From: Hymenopellis radicata
Lineage: Eukaryota > Basidiomycota > Agaricomycetes > Agaricales > Physalacriaceae
DNA: 64,000 nucleotides
Reading direction: 5' to 3'
Assembly: GCA_015501595.1 (NCBI GenBank)
Contig: JADNRX010000079.1
Span: forward strand, 114,009 to 178,008
Position numbers and translations under genes: made by a program. Below are positions 12,395 through 23,109 of the stretch, one piece after another. Numbering within the stretch: position 1 is the stretch's first letter; every line of letters begins with the position of its first letter. Under the pieces are notes generated by a model. It had not been told where the DNA came from. It did not search any database and saw only the letters and a list, made by a program, of their open reading frames with translations.

Positions 12395-13342
12395 ACCAAC
12401 ACTGTATTCACCATCTCGGCAGTCAGTACCTCGACCAACGCCCCTCAAGCCTCGTCTTCGCTGTGAATCATGTTAAACCTCGTCGAGCTCATCGGCTCTC
12501 ACTGGTATGTTCATCCGTGTCCCCGTCATTGGTACACTATACTCACCATCGTAATAGGTTTGTGGGTCGACCTTCCCTCAACGACCACACTGTCTCTCGG
12601 CTTCACCATCGTCTTGAACCTTTCATCCTTCGCCTTCATCGTCGGTGCCCGAACTGTATGTCCATGTCTCTCACCATTGTTCAAACACTTTCTTACCTAG
12701 CCTGATACTAGTCCTGGTTGCTTTCATCAACGACTGTACTGGCGTCTTCGACCTTCTCTCGAACCTCATGTTCATCAACATCGACGAGCCTTGCCAGCGT
12801 CGAAGGCCATCACTGGTAAGTCCGTCCTTGTCGCCGTGCTCTTAATTCTTTACTGATCGTCGAGACAGTCTTGTCCCCGACGACTTCGGCGTCCTTTCCG
12901 ACATCGTCTTCAACGTTGTTCAACCTCGTCTTGGCCTTGACCATCACACGACTGCGTCGTCGTCCTTGACCTTGTCTTTGTCGTCTTTTCCGACGTTACC
13001 CTCGGTAAGCTTGCTATTCGTCTCTTGAACATATCTCACTAACCTTTCAGATCTTCGACGCTGGCTTCCAACTGCCATTGCTTTCGCTAACGTATATACT
13101 TCTTCTCTTATTGACGTCGCCGACTTGCAGATCAGCATCGAGCGAGTACTTTTCTCCGCTCTGTTTACCGGAGACTAAGAATTCCCTCCACAGGATCTGT
13201 CTGCTCTGATATCTTTCGGTTAGTCTTGTCGTCATCTGCCCGCATTTGTTCTGATGAGTTTCCAGTTCATCGCGCTCGTGACTGTGGTCCTGTGGTAGGC
13301 TTCTTGTCGTCTCTGCGACGACCTCGCAGTCGACGTTCCGAA
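12395..13342. other. TC/GTC-rich stretch, no confident gene
   Basis: The region is dense in CTCGTC, TTCGTC and GTAAGT-like sites and may hold short exons continuing the upstream gene. I could not chain them into a consistent frame. Confidence 0.35.
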
Positions 13343-13601
13343 GTACTGTACCGTTTCAACCATAGGTTCGTGGCATGTGACGCGATATGCCGCGAAGCTA
13401 CAGGGAATAGCTTCGTTTCCAGGCACAGCAACGGGAATTACCCGATTGGGACACCCCGCCGCTAGGCGGGGCCGAAAATTTCTATTTTGGGCGATCTGTG
13501 CCTGGACAAATGGACCGTGACGCGATATGGACTATGTATAGCTTCGCTTCGCGTGGCTCCGTGATCCGGTATGCGAATTACCGGTCGAAACGGTACAGTA
13601 C
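13343..13601. mobile_element. MITE-like element with 19-bp terminal inverted repeats
   Basis: The ends 13343-13361 and 13583-13601 are reverse complements with one mismatch (GTACTGTACCGTTTCAACC on the left). The 259-bp interior has no long open frame. It holds repeated GTGACGCGATATG words (about 13376 and 13517), repeated AGCTTCG words and a GC-rich hairpin near 13463-13480. The terminal GTAC could be a target duplication. The autonomous family is unknown. Confidence 0.6.
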
Positions 13602-16600
13602 ATGCATCAATTGAACCGTAAGTGTTACTATCTTGTTTTGTTACCCAGTAACCCGCGTTTTCCTTGACAGGATGGCGTGTCTGGTTTCTCGCTGACAGTG
13701 TACCTACCTGGTACGTATAGCCTTCATTCTGTTCGCGATCTGACGAGTCCGCGTCAGTCATCGGTCCTGGACCGCTTTCTGGATTACTCGGTTTGTCTCT
13801 TCTTATGGCGGTGTTCTCGCAATCTGACGCGATAACCTTGCAGCAGATTTCGGAACAAGTCACTTGGGCTGGTAAGTTTTCTATTAACTCGGTGATTGAG
13901 CAAGAAATTGACGACTTGGTTAGGCTGGACCGTGTCGCCTCGAAGAGGACTGGAGAGTAAGTTGGTTCTTGATCTGCCTCTGGACATGCTCTAACGAAGT
14001 GTATTGTACTTGACAGATAGGAGAAAGCGCGCGAGACGATACTTGTAAGTATCTACTCGACTAGGATCTTCGTTGTGTAACTTGGAACGTCGGCACAGAA
14101 TTGACATGGCAAAACTTTTGTATTTTGAAAGGTACGTGGATTGAGGTTAACTACGCGGTAGGAGGACTAATAAGGTGTTTACAGGATGTCTGGAGTAGTG
14201 TAGGTAGTAGAAATGAATGTATTATAAGTACTTTAAACGAGTGGGGAACTGGGGTCGCGTTGACGGCAGCTTGGAATCGATGTCGCTCTGTGTGTCGACG
14301 CTGACGACGGCGATATCCATGGAGGCGGATGAAGAGTCGGCGGCGGCGTGGCCGTCGATGTTGGTAGTGCTGAGCCGTCTCCAGATATGCGGAGATCTCG
14401 TTCGCGGTAGGAGTCGAAAGCGCAGGACAAAGCGAAGGCGTGTCGGCCGCGGCATAAGTGATGTCGCCGTGCACGTCGATGGCGATGGAGAAGGCTCTGC
14501 ATGGGAACTGTTCAACGTCGTACTGAAGCACAAACTGTTGTGATGCCAGTACGTTCACTGTATAAAGTCAATGTCCCGGAATCGTCTCACTCTCTTCTTA
14601 GTGATTGTGCCCCTACAACTTTCAGAAGCACCTCGCCCAACCAACCCTCGCGTCTTCGCTCTCCGCCTCCTCCAGAGATACTCCTTCGCCCTCGGTCAAA
14701 CGCCGTCACGCTTCTTCGGGTAACGTCCTACGCCCAAGGAAGAGCGGCGCTCCAACAGACAACTGATCAAAAGGATATTGGCCTTCTGTGTGGGTATCAA
14801 TGATGATTTACCGGAAGATGGAAGCGATCAGGACTTTCGGAAAACGGACGAGTTCTTGAAGACGTGGTTTAGGGATAGGTGGCCGGATAGGATGGAGAGA
14901 GAGATAACTTAGCGCTTATAGATGCTGTTCGACGCCGGCGGGATGGGGGTTCGGAGCGGCGGGACGTCGTCTTGTTCGGACACCGTCGTCTCAGAAACCG
15001 CATCACGGTCTTCCCTCGGGACACCCTTCCAAGTCTTGATGACGACCAAGGTAATCACAGCTGTAGTCTTTCGGGCAAGCTCGTGTTCACGTCCGCGTAG
15101 ATGTGGTACGGCTTTTGGGTAACGGATGGTCGTTCTGGATTCCATACATCGGTCTTGCTGGTTCGTTCGCAGCCTGGTCTCGATGTCTTCGGGAAGCAGA
15201 TGAGCGTAGGTACAAGATGTGTATATATATTGGAAAAGATACAGAGTAGTGACATTGCATTATAAGTAGACATTCGTCGGTACGAAAATAGTTGAAGTAA
15301 AGGTATTGACGGGATGGAAGGCGAGGTGGGCGTTGGAGGAAGAGAGGAAAGGGGGTCAAGAAAGAGCCTGTACTGGTGTGAGTCTTCGTTAAGAATGTTA
15401 GATCCTCGTACTGACCATCATTTCAAGAAATCAGCCGTCGATGGTCAGCGACAACGTCCGAGTTAGACCTTGAAGGATGGTCAGAAGCATTCCGGGAATA
15501 TAGAGGGGCGTACCTTTGGAATGGATTGGACTTGATCCTTGGGATTTGGGTGACGCTCGTCCCAAAGCTTTTTCGCTAGGCAGAGCCCGCAAATGGGGCG
15601 AGCGTAGATGCAACTGTGCGCGTTGACGGCATGTGTGAGGACGGGAGGGCCGGCTGTGGCATGGATTCCGAAGGTCGCGACGGCTCTGGGGACATATGAG
15701 GCGTCTGCTGGTAGTGCCATGGGTGCGGCGCACCTGTGATTGCCGAGGTTGCTCGGGTTGAGAAAGGTGACGTCGGCCTGAGTCTGCGGGGAGGCGACAG
15801 CGTGTCCTGCGCGCTATCATTTCGTAGCGGGGACGACGACGAGGGAGAGCAACATATCTGGTAAGCAATGTCCAGTCGATTTGGGAGCGGGACTCACCCA
15901 ATCCTTAAAAGCGCGCTCTCCAAGCCGGATTCCGACGACGACGACGATGTTCCCGAGCAATCGAGTGAGCATAACGCGAGCCATGGGTTTTGTGCTTGAT
16001 GTTAGTGATGGTGGGAGATGAGGTGGACTTAGCGATTACGTGCGGGCGGGTGGCAGTGCTACGAGAACGCTTCCTTGCCATCAACATCGACCTCGAGCGT
16101 CATCAGTCGTCGCCAGGACGCGTCATGTTGCGATGAGTTAATGCTCAAGCTCATCATTACCAAACTCGACCTTCTGCACAACAGGGTGTGTTGATAATTA
16201 ACCGGTTAATGAACTCATAATTGAACTGTCTTCAGCATTGGATTCTGGACGGTTTGCCACGTACACTCGTACAGGGCGAACTTTTGGACTCCCATTTGAG
16301 GTTTGTTCCTCGTTATCTATCTCTTCACACGCACTAAACACGTCGAATTCCTGCAGGAAACAGGCATTCCGCTCAGTTTGATAGTTAATATCGACGTTAA
16401 CTATCGACGTCCCGGACGAAGTCATCCTCAGCCGAATATCTGATCGCTTCGTACATCTGCCCCCTGGGTTCTCTATCTGCCGACACTCCATTCCAAAAGG
16501 ACTTTGTTTACACTATTCTATCCGCAGGACTTCACGCTCCACGCTGTGTCGCAGAGCTCCATTCAGAACGGGACACTGTTATCATGGTGCTAACGCTTGT

Positions 16601-17300
16601 TCCTTGCCTCAGCCCCCGCTGACGCCAATCGATTAAGCGTTCATCTTCATGATTGATTACAGCTCGTCCACAAAAATGCTGTTCCAGGGGGTCTGAGGCT
16701 TTCACCTAGTGGATATCTCTTTCGGTTTTTGATCTTGCCCTTGATTGTCGTCGCGGGTGTACGCGTCTTTGTTCTTGACTTCTGTGACTTCGCGTTGAAT
16801 CCTTTTATAGGTTAATAAGCTATTTTTCCTCCTTATCGTGAGGCGCCGGAGAATGCGCTGCCAGATTGTAGACTCTTAGGTCCGCACCCCTCCTCTGAGC
16901 ACGACATTCCGCCCTGGCGTCAAACTACCAGATCACGACGCGAGGAGCTCTACTCGTGGCATCACTGTCGATGACCGCTTCCGCGATGCTAATACCTCTT
17001 AGACGTCTGTTTGCGCTTCTACGGGTGCGGCGCACCGGTAACAGCTGACGTTGCTCGGTTTGGCGAGGTCGAGATCGGTTTGAGTTTCTGGTCCTGTGTG
17101 CTAGCATGTTTTCTGTCTGTCTCCCCGTTCTTCTGATGGTCATTGTCCCACTGACGAGCCGTACATAGTTCGGGGGCTCAGTCGGAACAGTTGAATGGGG
17201 CGGATTCTGCCCAGACATGAAGCTGAGGAGGCGGACAACCTCCTTGCTGATGCGCGTACGAGAACCCTGACGGTACTGGCGACGACTGTACAGCATGTTG
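13602..17300. other. Repeat-remnant stretch without confident genes
   Basis: Scattered short open frames overlap on both strands and none forms a recognisable protein. A sequence beginning GGGTGCGGCGCACC at 15721 is repeated in diverged form at 17033, over about 80 bases. A 97-codon minus frame at 16491-16198 is the best single coding candidate (hydrophilic, two Cys-containing segments), with no known family. Confidence 0.35.
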
Positions 17301-17377
17301 TTATCGGCCGACGACGCCGACGATGGAGATGATGGCCGACGATGGAGATGATGATGATGGTGGCGTCAGTGTCGCGC

Positions 17378-17605
17378 TCATGTGGAGGTGCCGGTCGCGA
17401 TCTCGTCTTTCTCAAACTGCTCGGCATGGGCGGGTCGAGCCACGTCTACCTTGCCAAGCAATCCCCCACGCAGCGCACTGTCGCGGTGAAGGTGATCAAG
17501 AAGCACGGTCGGCGTAAGACGCGCAATGGGGTCCTGAGGGAGAGGCATATGCAGTCGGCGATCTGTCCGTCATTTCTCGGTGCCCTCAGTCAGATGCAGG
17601 ACGAT
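17378..17605 (+). pseudogene. Protein-kinase N-lobe fragment
   Basis: The frame encodes a glycine-rich loop (LLGMGGSSHVYLAKQ), the VAVKVIKK lysine motif and a helix-C-like segment (LRERHMQSAI). It stops shortly after at an AT-rich block. The catalytic loop, DFG and the whole C-lobe are absent downstream, so this is a truncated copy. A start cannot be assigned with confidence. Confidence 0.6.
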
Positions 17606-17845
17606 GATTTTAAACTAGAGATTTTAAACCGGAACTTTATTGTGATAAAAGGTTTTAAATTCTGTATTTAAATCTGAATTTATTTAAAGTGATTTAAATC
17701 AAGTTTAAGCGTGTACAGTCAAATAGACAACATTGGTGGCAAAGGGTATTTAGGTGGAAGGGTTCAAAAAGTGATTTAAATCAATCGGAAGCTCGGACCA
17801 CTATTTATTTAATAAATTCTTATATGTATTCACCATTCTCAGGCA
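17606..17845. repeat. AT-rich TTTAAA-repeat block
   Basis: A low-GC block with many TTTAAA and GATTTAAAT words, sharply different from its surroundings. It begins where the kinase frame ends and stops just before the next coding frame, so it is a candidate insertion. I could not find clear terminal repeats. Confidence 0.5.
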
Positions 17846-17852
17846 TGCAATC

Positions 17853-18752
17853 TTGCCATTCGACAGTCTGGCCAGTTTGATTATAAGCCACTACCACAGT
17901 AGTGCTCTGATTGCCAAATGCCTCTTCGAAGGCCGCAAAGCGGAGAACCTCGAGTATCTTGAATTCTGGCAAGGACGCGGCTGCGACGACGACGACGATT
18001 TCGATTACGGTAGTATTACCACTCGAAAGACTCTCAACATCAAAGCCTTGACTATCCTTCTCTCAGATGATAGTCGAGGCGCTCTTCTTAACCTCCTCTC
18101 CACATCCTTTCATCTTCCACGTCTCTACACCTTCAAGCTGGGGCAGACAGAAACCCTGGATACTACAACGCGCGAAGTCACAGTAAACAAGGCTGTAGCT
18201 TTTCTGGATACAGTGGACAGCTTGAAGTCATTATCCATGCACGGCGTTCCTATGACCGACGCCGATGTACTCCGGCTCCTCAATAAAACTCCATTACTCG
18301 AAGAGGTCTCGCTCACTTTTATGCGAGAAGGGAGCGGACCAGAGGTTCTCAAAGACCTTACAGCTCCCAATGGAGCTTCATTCGTCAAGCCAGCATTGCC
18401 ATTCCTTCGGGGAGTCAACTTTCTACTTCGAATATGGGGATGGCCCGCTGATCATCGCGCTACTGACATGCTGCGCTCCCGCTTGCCTTTCAGCGCGCAT
18501 TCTGATGCGGCAGGGTTGAGCGAGGTGGCCGCACTGGAGAATATCTTCATAGAGTTCGATAAGGGATCCTGCAGTCATGATGCTGCGAGGGTTATAAGAA
18601 ACGCGGCGTCTAGCGCGTATAGGCTTCGATGGTTGGATTGGAAAACTTTTTCTCTGTTGAAGGCTGGATGTAAGCATCGGTGGGTTGACGCGGCAGGGCC
18701 ATACCATTCTACCTTGCAACATCGAAGCTACTTTGAGGTGCAGTCAGGATAG
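17853..18752 (+). CDS. F-box/LRR-like protein, C-terminal part
   Basis: An uninterrupted frame of about 299 codons without an ATG at its upstream edge; a possible splice acceptor (CTCAG) lies at 17843. It has leucine-rich, irregular repeats (LPRLYTFKLG, LKSLSMHGVPMTDADVLRLL, TPLLEEVSLTF) like the C-terminal LRR regions of Agaricomycete F-box proteins. No F-box is present. The 5' exons seem to be lost, possibly with the AT-rich block upstream, so this may be a remnant despite the open frame. Confidence 0.55.
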   Translation: MPFDSLASLIISHYHSSALIAKCLFEGRKAENLEYLEFWQGRGCDDDDDFDYGSITTRKTLNIKALTILLSDDSRGALLNLLSTSFHLPRLYTFKLGQTETLDTTTREVTVNKAVAFLDTVDSLKSLSMHGVPMTDADVLRLLNKTPLLEEVSLTFMREGSGPEVLKDLTAPNGASFVKPALPFLRGVNFLLRIWGWPADHRATDMLRSRLPFSAHSDAAGLSEVAALENIFIEFDKGSCSHDAARVIRNAASSAYRLRWLDWKTFSLLKAGCKHRWVDAAGPYHSTLQHRSYFEVQSG

Positions 18753-19550
18753 ATGGAATACGAAGTTTGTAATATACGTGAATGTTATATACACCTTGCG
18801 CAAGGGGAACAGGAAGTTATATACATGATAGGGTTCACTCCTAGCAGAACCCAAGAACATTCCCCATCTGATACAATTCGTCGCTGACACCGCACGTTTC
18901 ACCACGGACTTTACACCAACACAGCAGCTGAGATTGCCCCCACATCCGCATGCTGCCACACGCAACCCCTTCCAGAACGCCATCACACACAATGACAATC
19001 GAGACGCACACGAGATACCCCGCGACACATTCACACGCGAATAGGATCGTCACAACCCGACCATCCTCGAGCGCCCCTTTGGGGCGCTCGAGCAGAACAG
19101 ACGAAGAAGCAGATGGAATACACTGACACACCAGTGAGATATATACACACATAGATAGACTCCGAAAACATGTACTGCTGTACGGCGGCAAGAGTATAAA
19201 ATTGGATTCAAAAAAAAGATAGGCTTCACAGTCATTTCGCGATGAGTAGGAGCTGGAGAGGGGAGTTTACGCTGTAAATGGTGGGGTGCTTTCCCTTGAT
19301 TGTTCAAGCAGTGCCGACGAGGAGAAGACGCGTCTCCTCGGCGTTTGTGCCGATGATTTTGGTTTCGACGCGTGGCGGTGCTGTACCCTTTGGAGGGTGT
19401 ACCAGAATGTACTCTGCGCGACCCCGATAAAGGACGTGGTAGCCCGAGTCGCGTCTCGTGTGAAGCATAAGATGGCACGTGATCTCTTCTAACAGATGAG
19501 AAAACACATTCGATAGACCCTTGAATCCATCAGGGAAATCTGAAATTCTA
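18753..19550. other. Intergenic with one uncertain minus-strand frame
   Basis: A 67-codon minus frame (19507-19304, containing YHVLYRGRAEYILVHPPKG) looks protein-like but is isolated and unassigned. A short perfect hairpin (CTCGAGCGCCCC / GGGGCGCTCGAG) lies at about 19067-19092. Confidence 0.35.
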
Positions 19551-21070
19551 TGTAGATCGGGGCCTGTCTACGTAGGGTACGCCGAAAGGGTCGTGTCTAC
19601 GTAGACCTACGTAGATGTACGTACAGTCTGGTGAGCACTACGTAGAACTATGTAGTTGCCACTCACCTCTACACAGTGTACCTCTGGTTACAATAGGTTC
19701 TGGTGAAGTGTACGTAGGTCGGCAGCAGCCATGGCGAAAATATTTTTTAGAGAATTAATGAGAAGCACTGTCAAGGTGCATTGCAGTATGTCGGAACCAA
19801 GAGTCCATCGCGAATTCTAAGTATTCGAGTCGACCAAATCGATATTTTGTCAAGTCGTGTGGCAGAAATCTTGTCAAGTCCACTCGATCAAATGGTCCGT
19901 GCGCACGCATCATCCACTCTCTGCGAAATTTATTTTCTGAACTCCGCCCAGTCGTCCTGTCTTCCCCCATTCCCAATCCGTTCCCCAACCTTTTCCTCTT
20001 CCTCTCCGACCGGCGACAATGCCTGCTCTGACTCAATCAGAGCTGTGTCGCTTCTGGATGCTACTGCTACTCCTGGGCGAGTCGTCTCCGTCAATATCCA
20101 CCGACACAGAACGAGGATTCAGAGCCCGCCATGACCATCCCATCGACCAGCAGCATCAAGCGACAAGACACGACAGAGAGCTACACGCACGAGGAGTGGA
20201 CCATGTCCAGCGACAAACGAGACACGACCACTATGGCACTAAGGAGCGAAACACGACCAACAAGGAGCGAGGCACGAACCACGAAGAACGAGCAGCAACC
20301 CACGAGAATCCGACCATCGAGGAACAGGCCACGACCGACCCCAACGAGGAACGTGTCACCACTGACGAGGAACCAGATACGAGGACCGGAGAACCGAACG
20401 AGGACCGAGCTACGAGAGCGAGTCACAAACCATGAAGACCCAGAGCCACGACCAACGAGGAACGAACCACGACAACGGCAACCAGAGAGGATGAAGACCA
20501 AGCAACGCCGGCGAGGAACGAGCCACAGTCCACGGACGACCAACAGGCACAATTCACGGATGACCAACGAGGATCAAGTCCTGCATGAGGACTACTTGTG
20601 AGTGTCGAGAGAGCAACGATTGTAATGCGTCTAATGAAAATATTTCGTAGCTCGCCGGTGACTGGCCCCGCTATATCCAGGACAGCGCGACGTCCAAGTC
20701 AGTATCTACCGTATCGTATCGTAGGGTATCTATCCTACCTGCTACCAAATGTGCTCCTCGTGTATCGTTAGCCTGTACATGTATTGATTTATCTCCAAAT
20801 ATATTATGGCTTTTACTCCTCTTTCTGCACGGTTCTCCTGCTAGTAATAGAACCACCGGGGATTATGATTTGAGAGTAGTTATACTGCATGTCTACTGTG
20901 GGTGTACAGGTGGCCTACAAGAGCTATGTGTAGACCTCCGTGTAGTCTACGTAGGTCTACAGGAGGTATACGTACAGCTTGGTGATGTCTACACTAGGGC
21001 TACGTATAGGGGTACCTCTGTACCTGGCCTACCTGGCCTATGTAGACCTACGTAGACGTACGTACAATTT
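19551..21070. repeat. Low-complexity block flanked by CTACGTAG-rich repeats
   Basis: The left flank (about 19551-19710) and right flank (about 20938-21070) share CTACGTAGACCTACGTAGA and a TACGTACAG(T/C)(C/T)TGGTGA core in direct orientation. Between them, 20110-20590 is a degenerate ACGA/CCACGA minisatellite, open in several frames on both strands, with Arg/Thr/Glu-rich translations on plus. I treat those frames as by-products of the repeat. A short leader-like ATG at 20019 precedes it. Confidence 0.55.
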
Positions 21071-21255
21071 ACAGTTTTCCCTGATGTCAATAGTCAGCGT
21101 CTCGAAAGTTGTAAGGAATGTCCGATGGATTCCTACTACTGCATCATTCGAAGAACTATCGCTTATCTCTCAAAAACATTATTCAACCTACACTTTCAGT
21201 TCATTCCAATCATACAAATACAAGTTAACGCTGACATCTTGACCCCCCGACGCTT

Positions 21256-21932
21256 TTAAGCTGGAATAGGCACCTCCGCTTGTGGTGTAAGCCTAACCGC
21301 ATGTCTTCTCTCCTTGTTATCGAAATCCGAAACCGCCGAATGGACAGTCAAACGATTATCCTAGTATCACGCGTGAAGTCAGTCGTCAACTGCCAAAGAG
21401 ACAAGTTGAAACTTACCCAAACAATAACACTGCCCGGAGCATACGTAGCGCGCACTTGGTAATCAGCGCCCTTGGCGATATGGTCAAAGAGGAAGTTCAA
21501 GAGATAGTCGGATTCCTCCTTCTTGTACCCGACAATGCGCCTCGTGAACCCCTGATTGACATAGAGCGCCTTCTCGCCCGTAGCAGGGTGTTGGCGGACA
21601 ACCGGGTGCTGGAAGACGATGAACAGGGAAGGCGAATGAAAGCTGGAAGTTGATTTACCTCTGACTCAACGGGTTCCCGGCGCACTGGGCCGTTTGCCTT
21701 GCGCGAATATTCTGCTTGCGTCACAGCACTATGCACTGCCTTGAGTCCTTCGAGGCGTTTCTGGAATTCGGGCGACAATCGGCGATACGCTTCGACTTGA
21801 GATAAGAAAAGTGTGTCGCCTCCGCCGTTTACTGGCTGAGGTACGGTCAGCCCCGACACAGTTACATCGTACGCCACGCACTTGTTGCAACGAGAAGAAG
21901 AATGTCGTGCCGGGAGGTTGCTTCTCGTACGA
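21256..21932 (-). pseudogene. TauD/TfdA-type 2-oxoglutarate dioxygenase, 3' half
   Basis: Four exons on minus: 21932-21882, 21835-21659, 21608-21417 and 21360-21256 (stop), all with good GT-AG sites. The translation begins SYEKQPPGTTFFFSLQQ and continues with GGGDTLFLSQVEAYRRLS, VNQGFTRRIVGYKKEE and DNRLTVHSAVSDF...RHAVRLTP. These hold the distal iron histidine and the 2-oxoglutarate-binding arginine of the TauD family. The first metal motif (HxD) is missing here. It lies in the complementary 5' half at 22316-23085 on the opposite strand, ending in splice phase 0, exactly as this half begins. No stop or frameshift is seen in the 174 codons, so the break is recent. Confidence 0.88.
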
Positions 21933-21962
21933 CTGCATCAAAAAGGTGAAAGTCAATCGTTT

Positions 21963-21991
21963 CGGCATACACGCTCCAGATGCTCTTTTGA
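21963..21991 (+). pseudogene. Displaced last codons of the Ecm3-like carrier gene
   Basis: These 29 bases read (T)AYTLQMLF followed by TGA on plus. They match the usual C-terminal ending of Ecm3-type carriers and are the piece missing from the minus-strand carrier gene, whose frame breaks at 23110. The fragment abuts the intron stub of the TauD 3' half. Confidence 0.8.
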
Positions 21992-22315
21992 TTCATGCCA
22001 CGAAAACAACGAGCATTCTCCCGTACAGTCTAGACACATCCACGGCGTGTATCATATAGTGCGTTATCTTCATACAATTCTCACCTACAAACATCGGTCG
22101 GGCTTGCGCCATACGTCGTCATCTCCAAGATATATCATGCCATGATATTTATACACCATCGTATCCGTCAGATGACAGACTCTTCAAGACGATGTACACC
22201 AAAAAGGCTCGATGGCGACTAACGTTTGTGATATTGCATGCTTGCTATGCTTGGTCAGGTAGGGTTCAGCAAGTTTAAAAGGCACGAGCGCTTATCACAC
22301 AGGCATTCGCACAAG

Positions 22316-23085
22316 ATGGCTCCTTCTGTCGCAGAACTGTCTACACCCGCTTCTGAACCGGCCTCTAACGGTCACATTAACAGCCTCAAGAGGGCTCTGA
22401 AACCCCACACGGTACGCTCATGTTTCTCGCGTATAAGCATTCAGAAAACTCATGCGATCGATACAGGACGCAGAGGGTCCTCTTTATCCGTACTACCTGC
22501 CTTACTGGGACAACGATGAGAAGTTTCCGCCTACGCAGCTCTTCGGTATGTTACCGTTTACCTTCATTGTGCAACACGCTGAACATAGTTAGAACACACC
22601 GATCCCGGCAGTCGCGCCGATCCTGCGAAGCCGCACCTTTTGAACGCCAATACCACCAGGAAGAACATCAGCCCGTACATCGGGACCGAGATCTCTGGCG
22701 TTCAAATCTCAGAACTGACGAAGGAGGGCCTTGACGAATTGGCCTTGTTCGCGGCCGAGCGGAAAGTCGTGGTCTTCCGGGACCAAGATTTCAAGGATCT
22801 GACCCCAGAGCGCCAAATTGAGATTGCCTCGTACGTATCTGTCAATCAAGCTGTCCTGCATCCAATGACGAGTCTCAAGTTACTTTGGCCCCATCCAACG
22901 GCACCCGACGTCTGGCAATGTGAAAGGTTTCCCGGAATTCCATGTCGGTCTGTATACAACTGTCACTTTGGAGGGAGCACAAGTTGAGCTGAAATCCGTC
23001 AGTCTATCGCGATGAGCACAACGACGTGTTCCGTGAATACCTGGGTGGCGACAGGATCAACAAGACGAGTTGGCACTCCGACGTT
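22316..23085 (+). pseudogene. TauD/TfdA-type 2-oxoglutarate dioxygenase, 5' half
   Basis: Five exons on plus: 22316-22411, 22467-22545, 22593-22830, 22880-22947 and 23003-23085. They give 188 residues from MAPSVAELSTPASEP through YIGTEISGVQISELTKEGL and KVVVFRDQDF to VVYRDEHNDVFREYLGG and TSWHSDV. HSD is the HxD iron-binding pair of the family. All junctions keep frame. After 23085 the GTAAGC donor opens an intron of which only about 24 bases are TauD sequence. The following bases are the antisense of the Ecm3-like gene. If spliced to the next AG (about 23152), translation would end within 15 codons, without the second histidine. Together with 21932-21256 this would make a normal 362-residue enzyme. 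Confidence 0.88.
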
Positions 23086-23109
23086 GTAAGCCCCTCCTTC
23101 ATGAGCTCT

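Noticed and set aside
14151..14558. Overlapping frames of 90-135 codons on both strands
   Set aside because: The GC-rich periodic sequence is open in four frames, none gives a recognisable protein, and splice context is poor.
18744..19191. Possible hydrophobin on minus (CGCGGNLSCC)
   Set aside because: The eight-cysteine spacing does not fit in any frame, and no signal peptide can be joined to it.
20181..20567. Minus-strand frame of 128 codons rich in Val, Arg and Ser
   Set aside because: It is the antisense of a degenerate ACGA/CCACGA minisatellite, which is open in several frames. The translation is low-complexity and has no gene context.
21729..21968. Independent small minus-strand gene
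   Set aside because: Its frame is the first exon of the TauD 3' half (from 21932) plus intron sequence and the inversion breakpoint.
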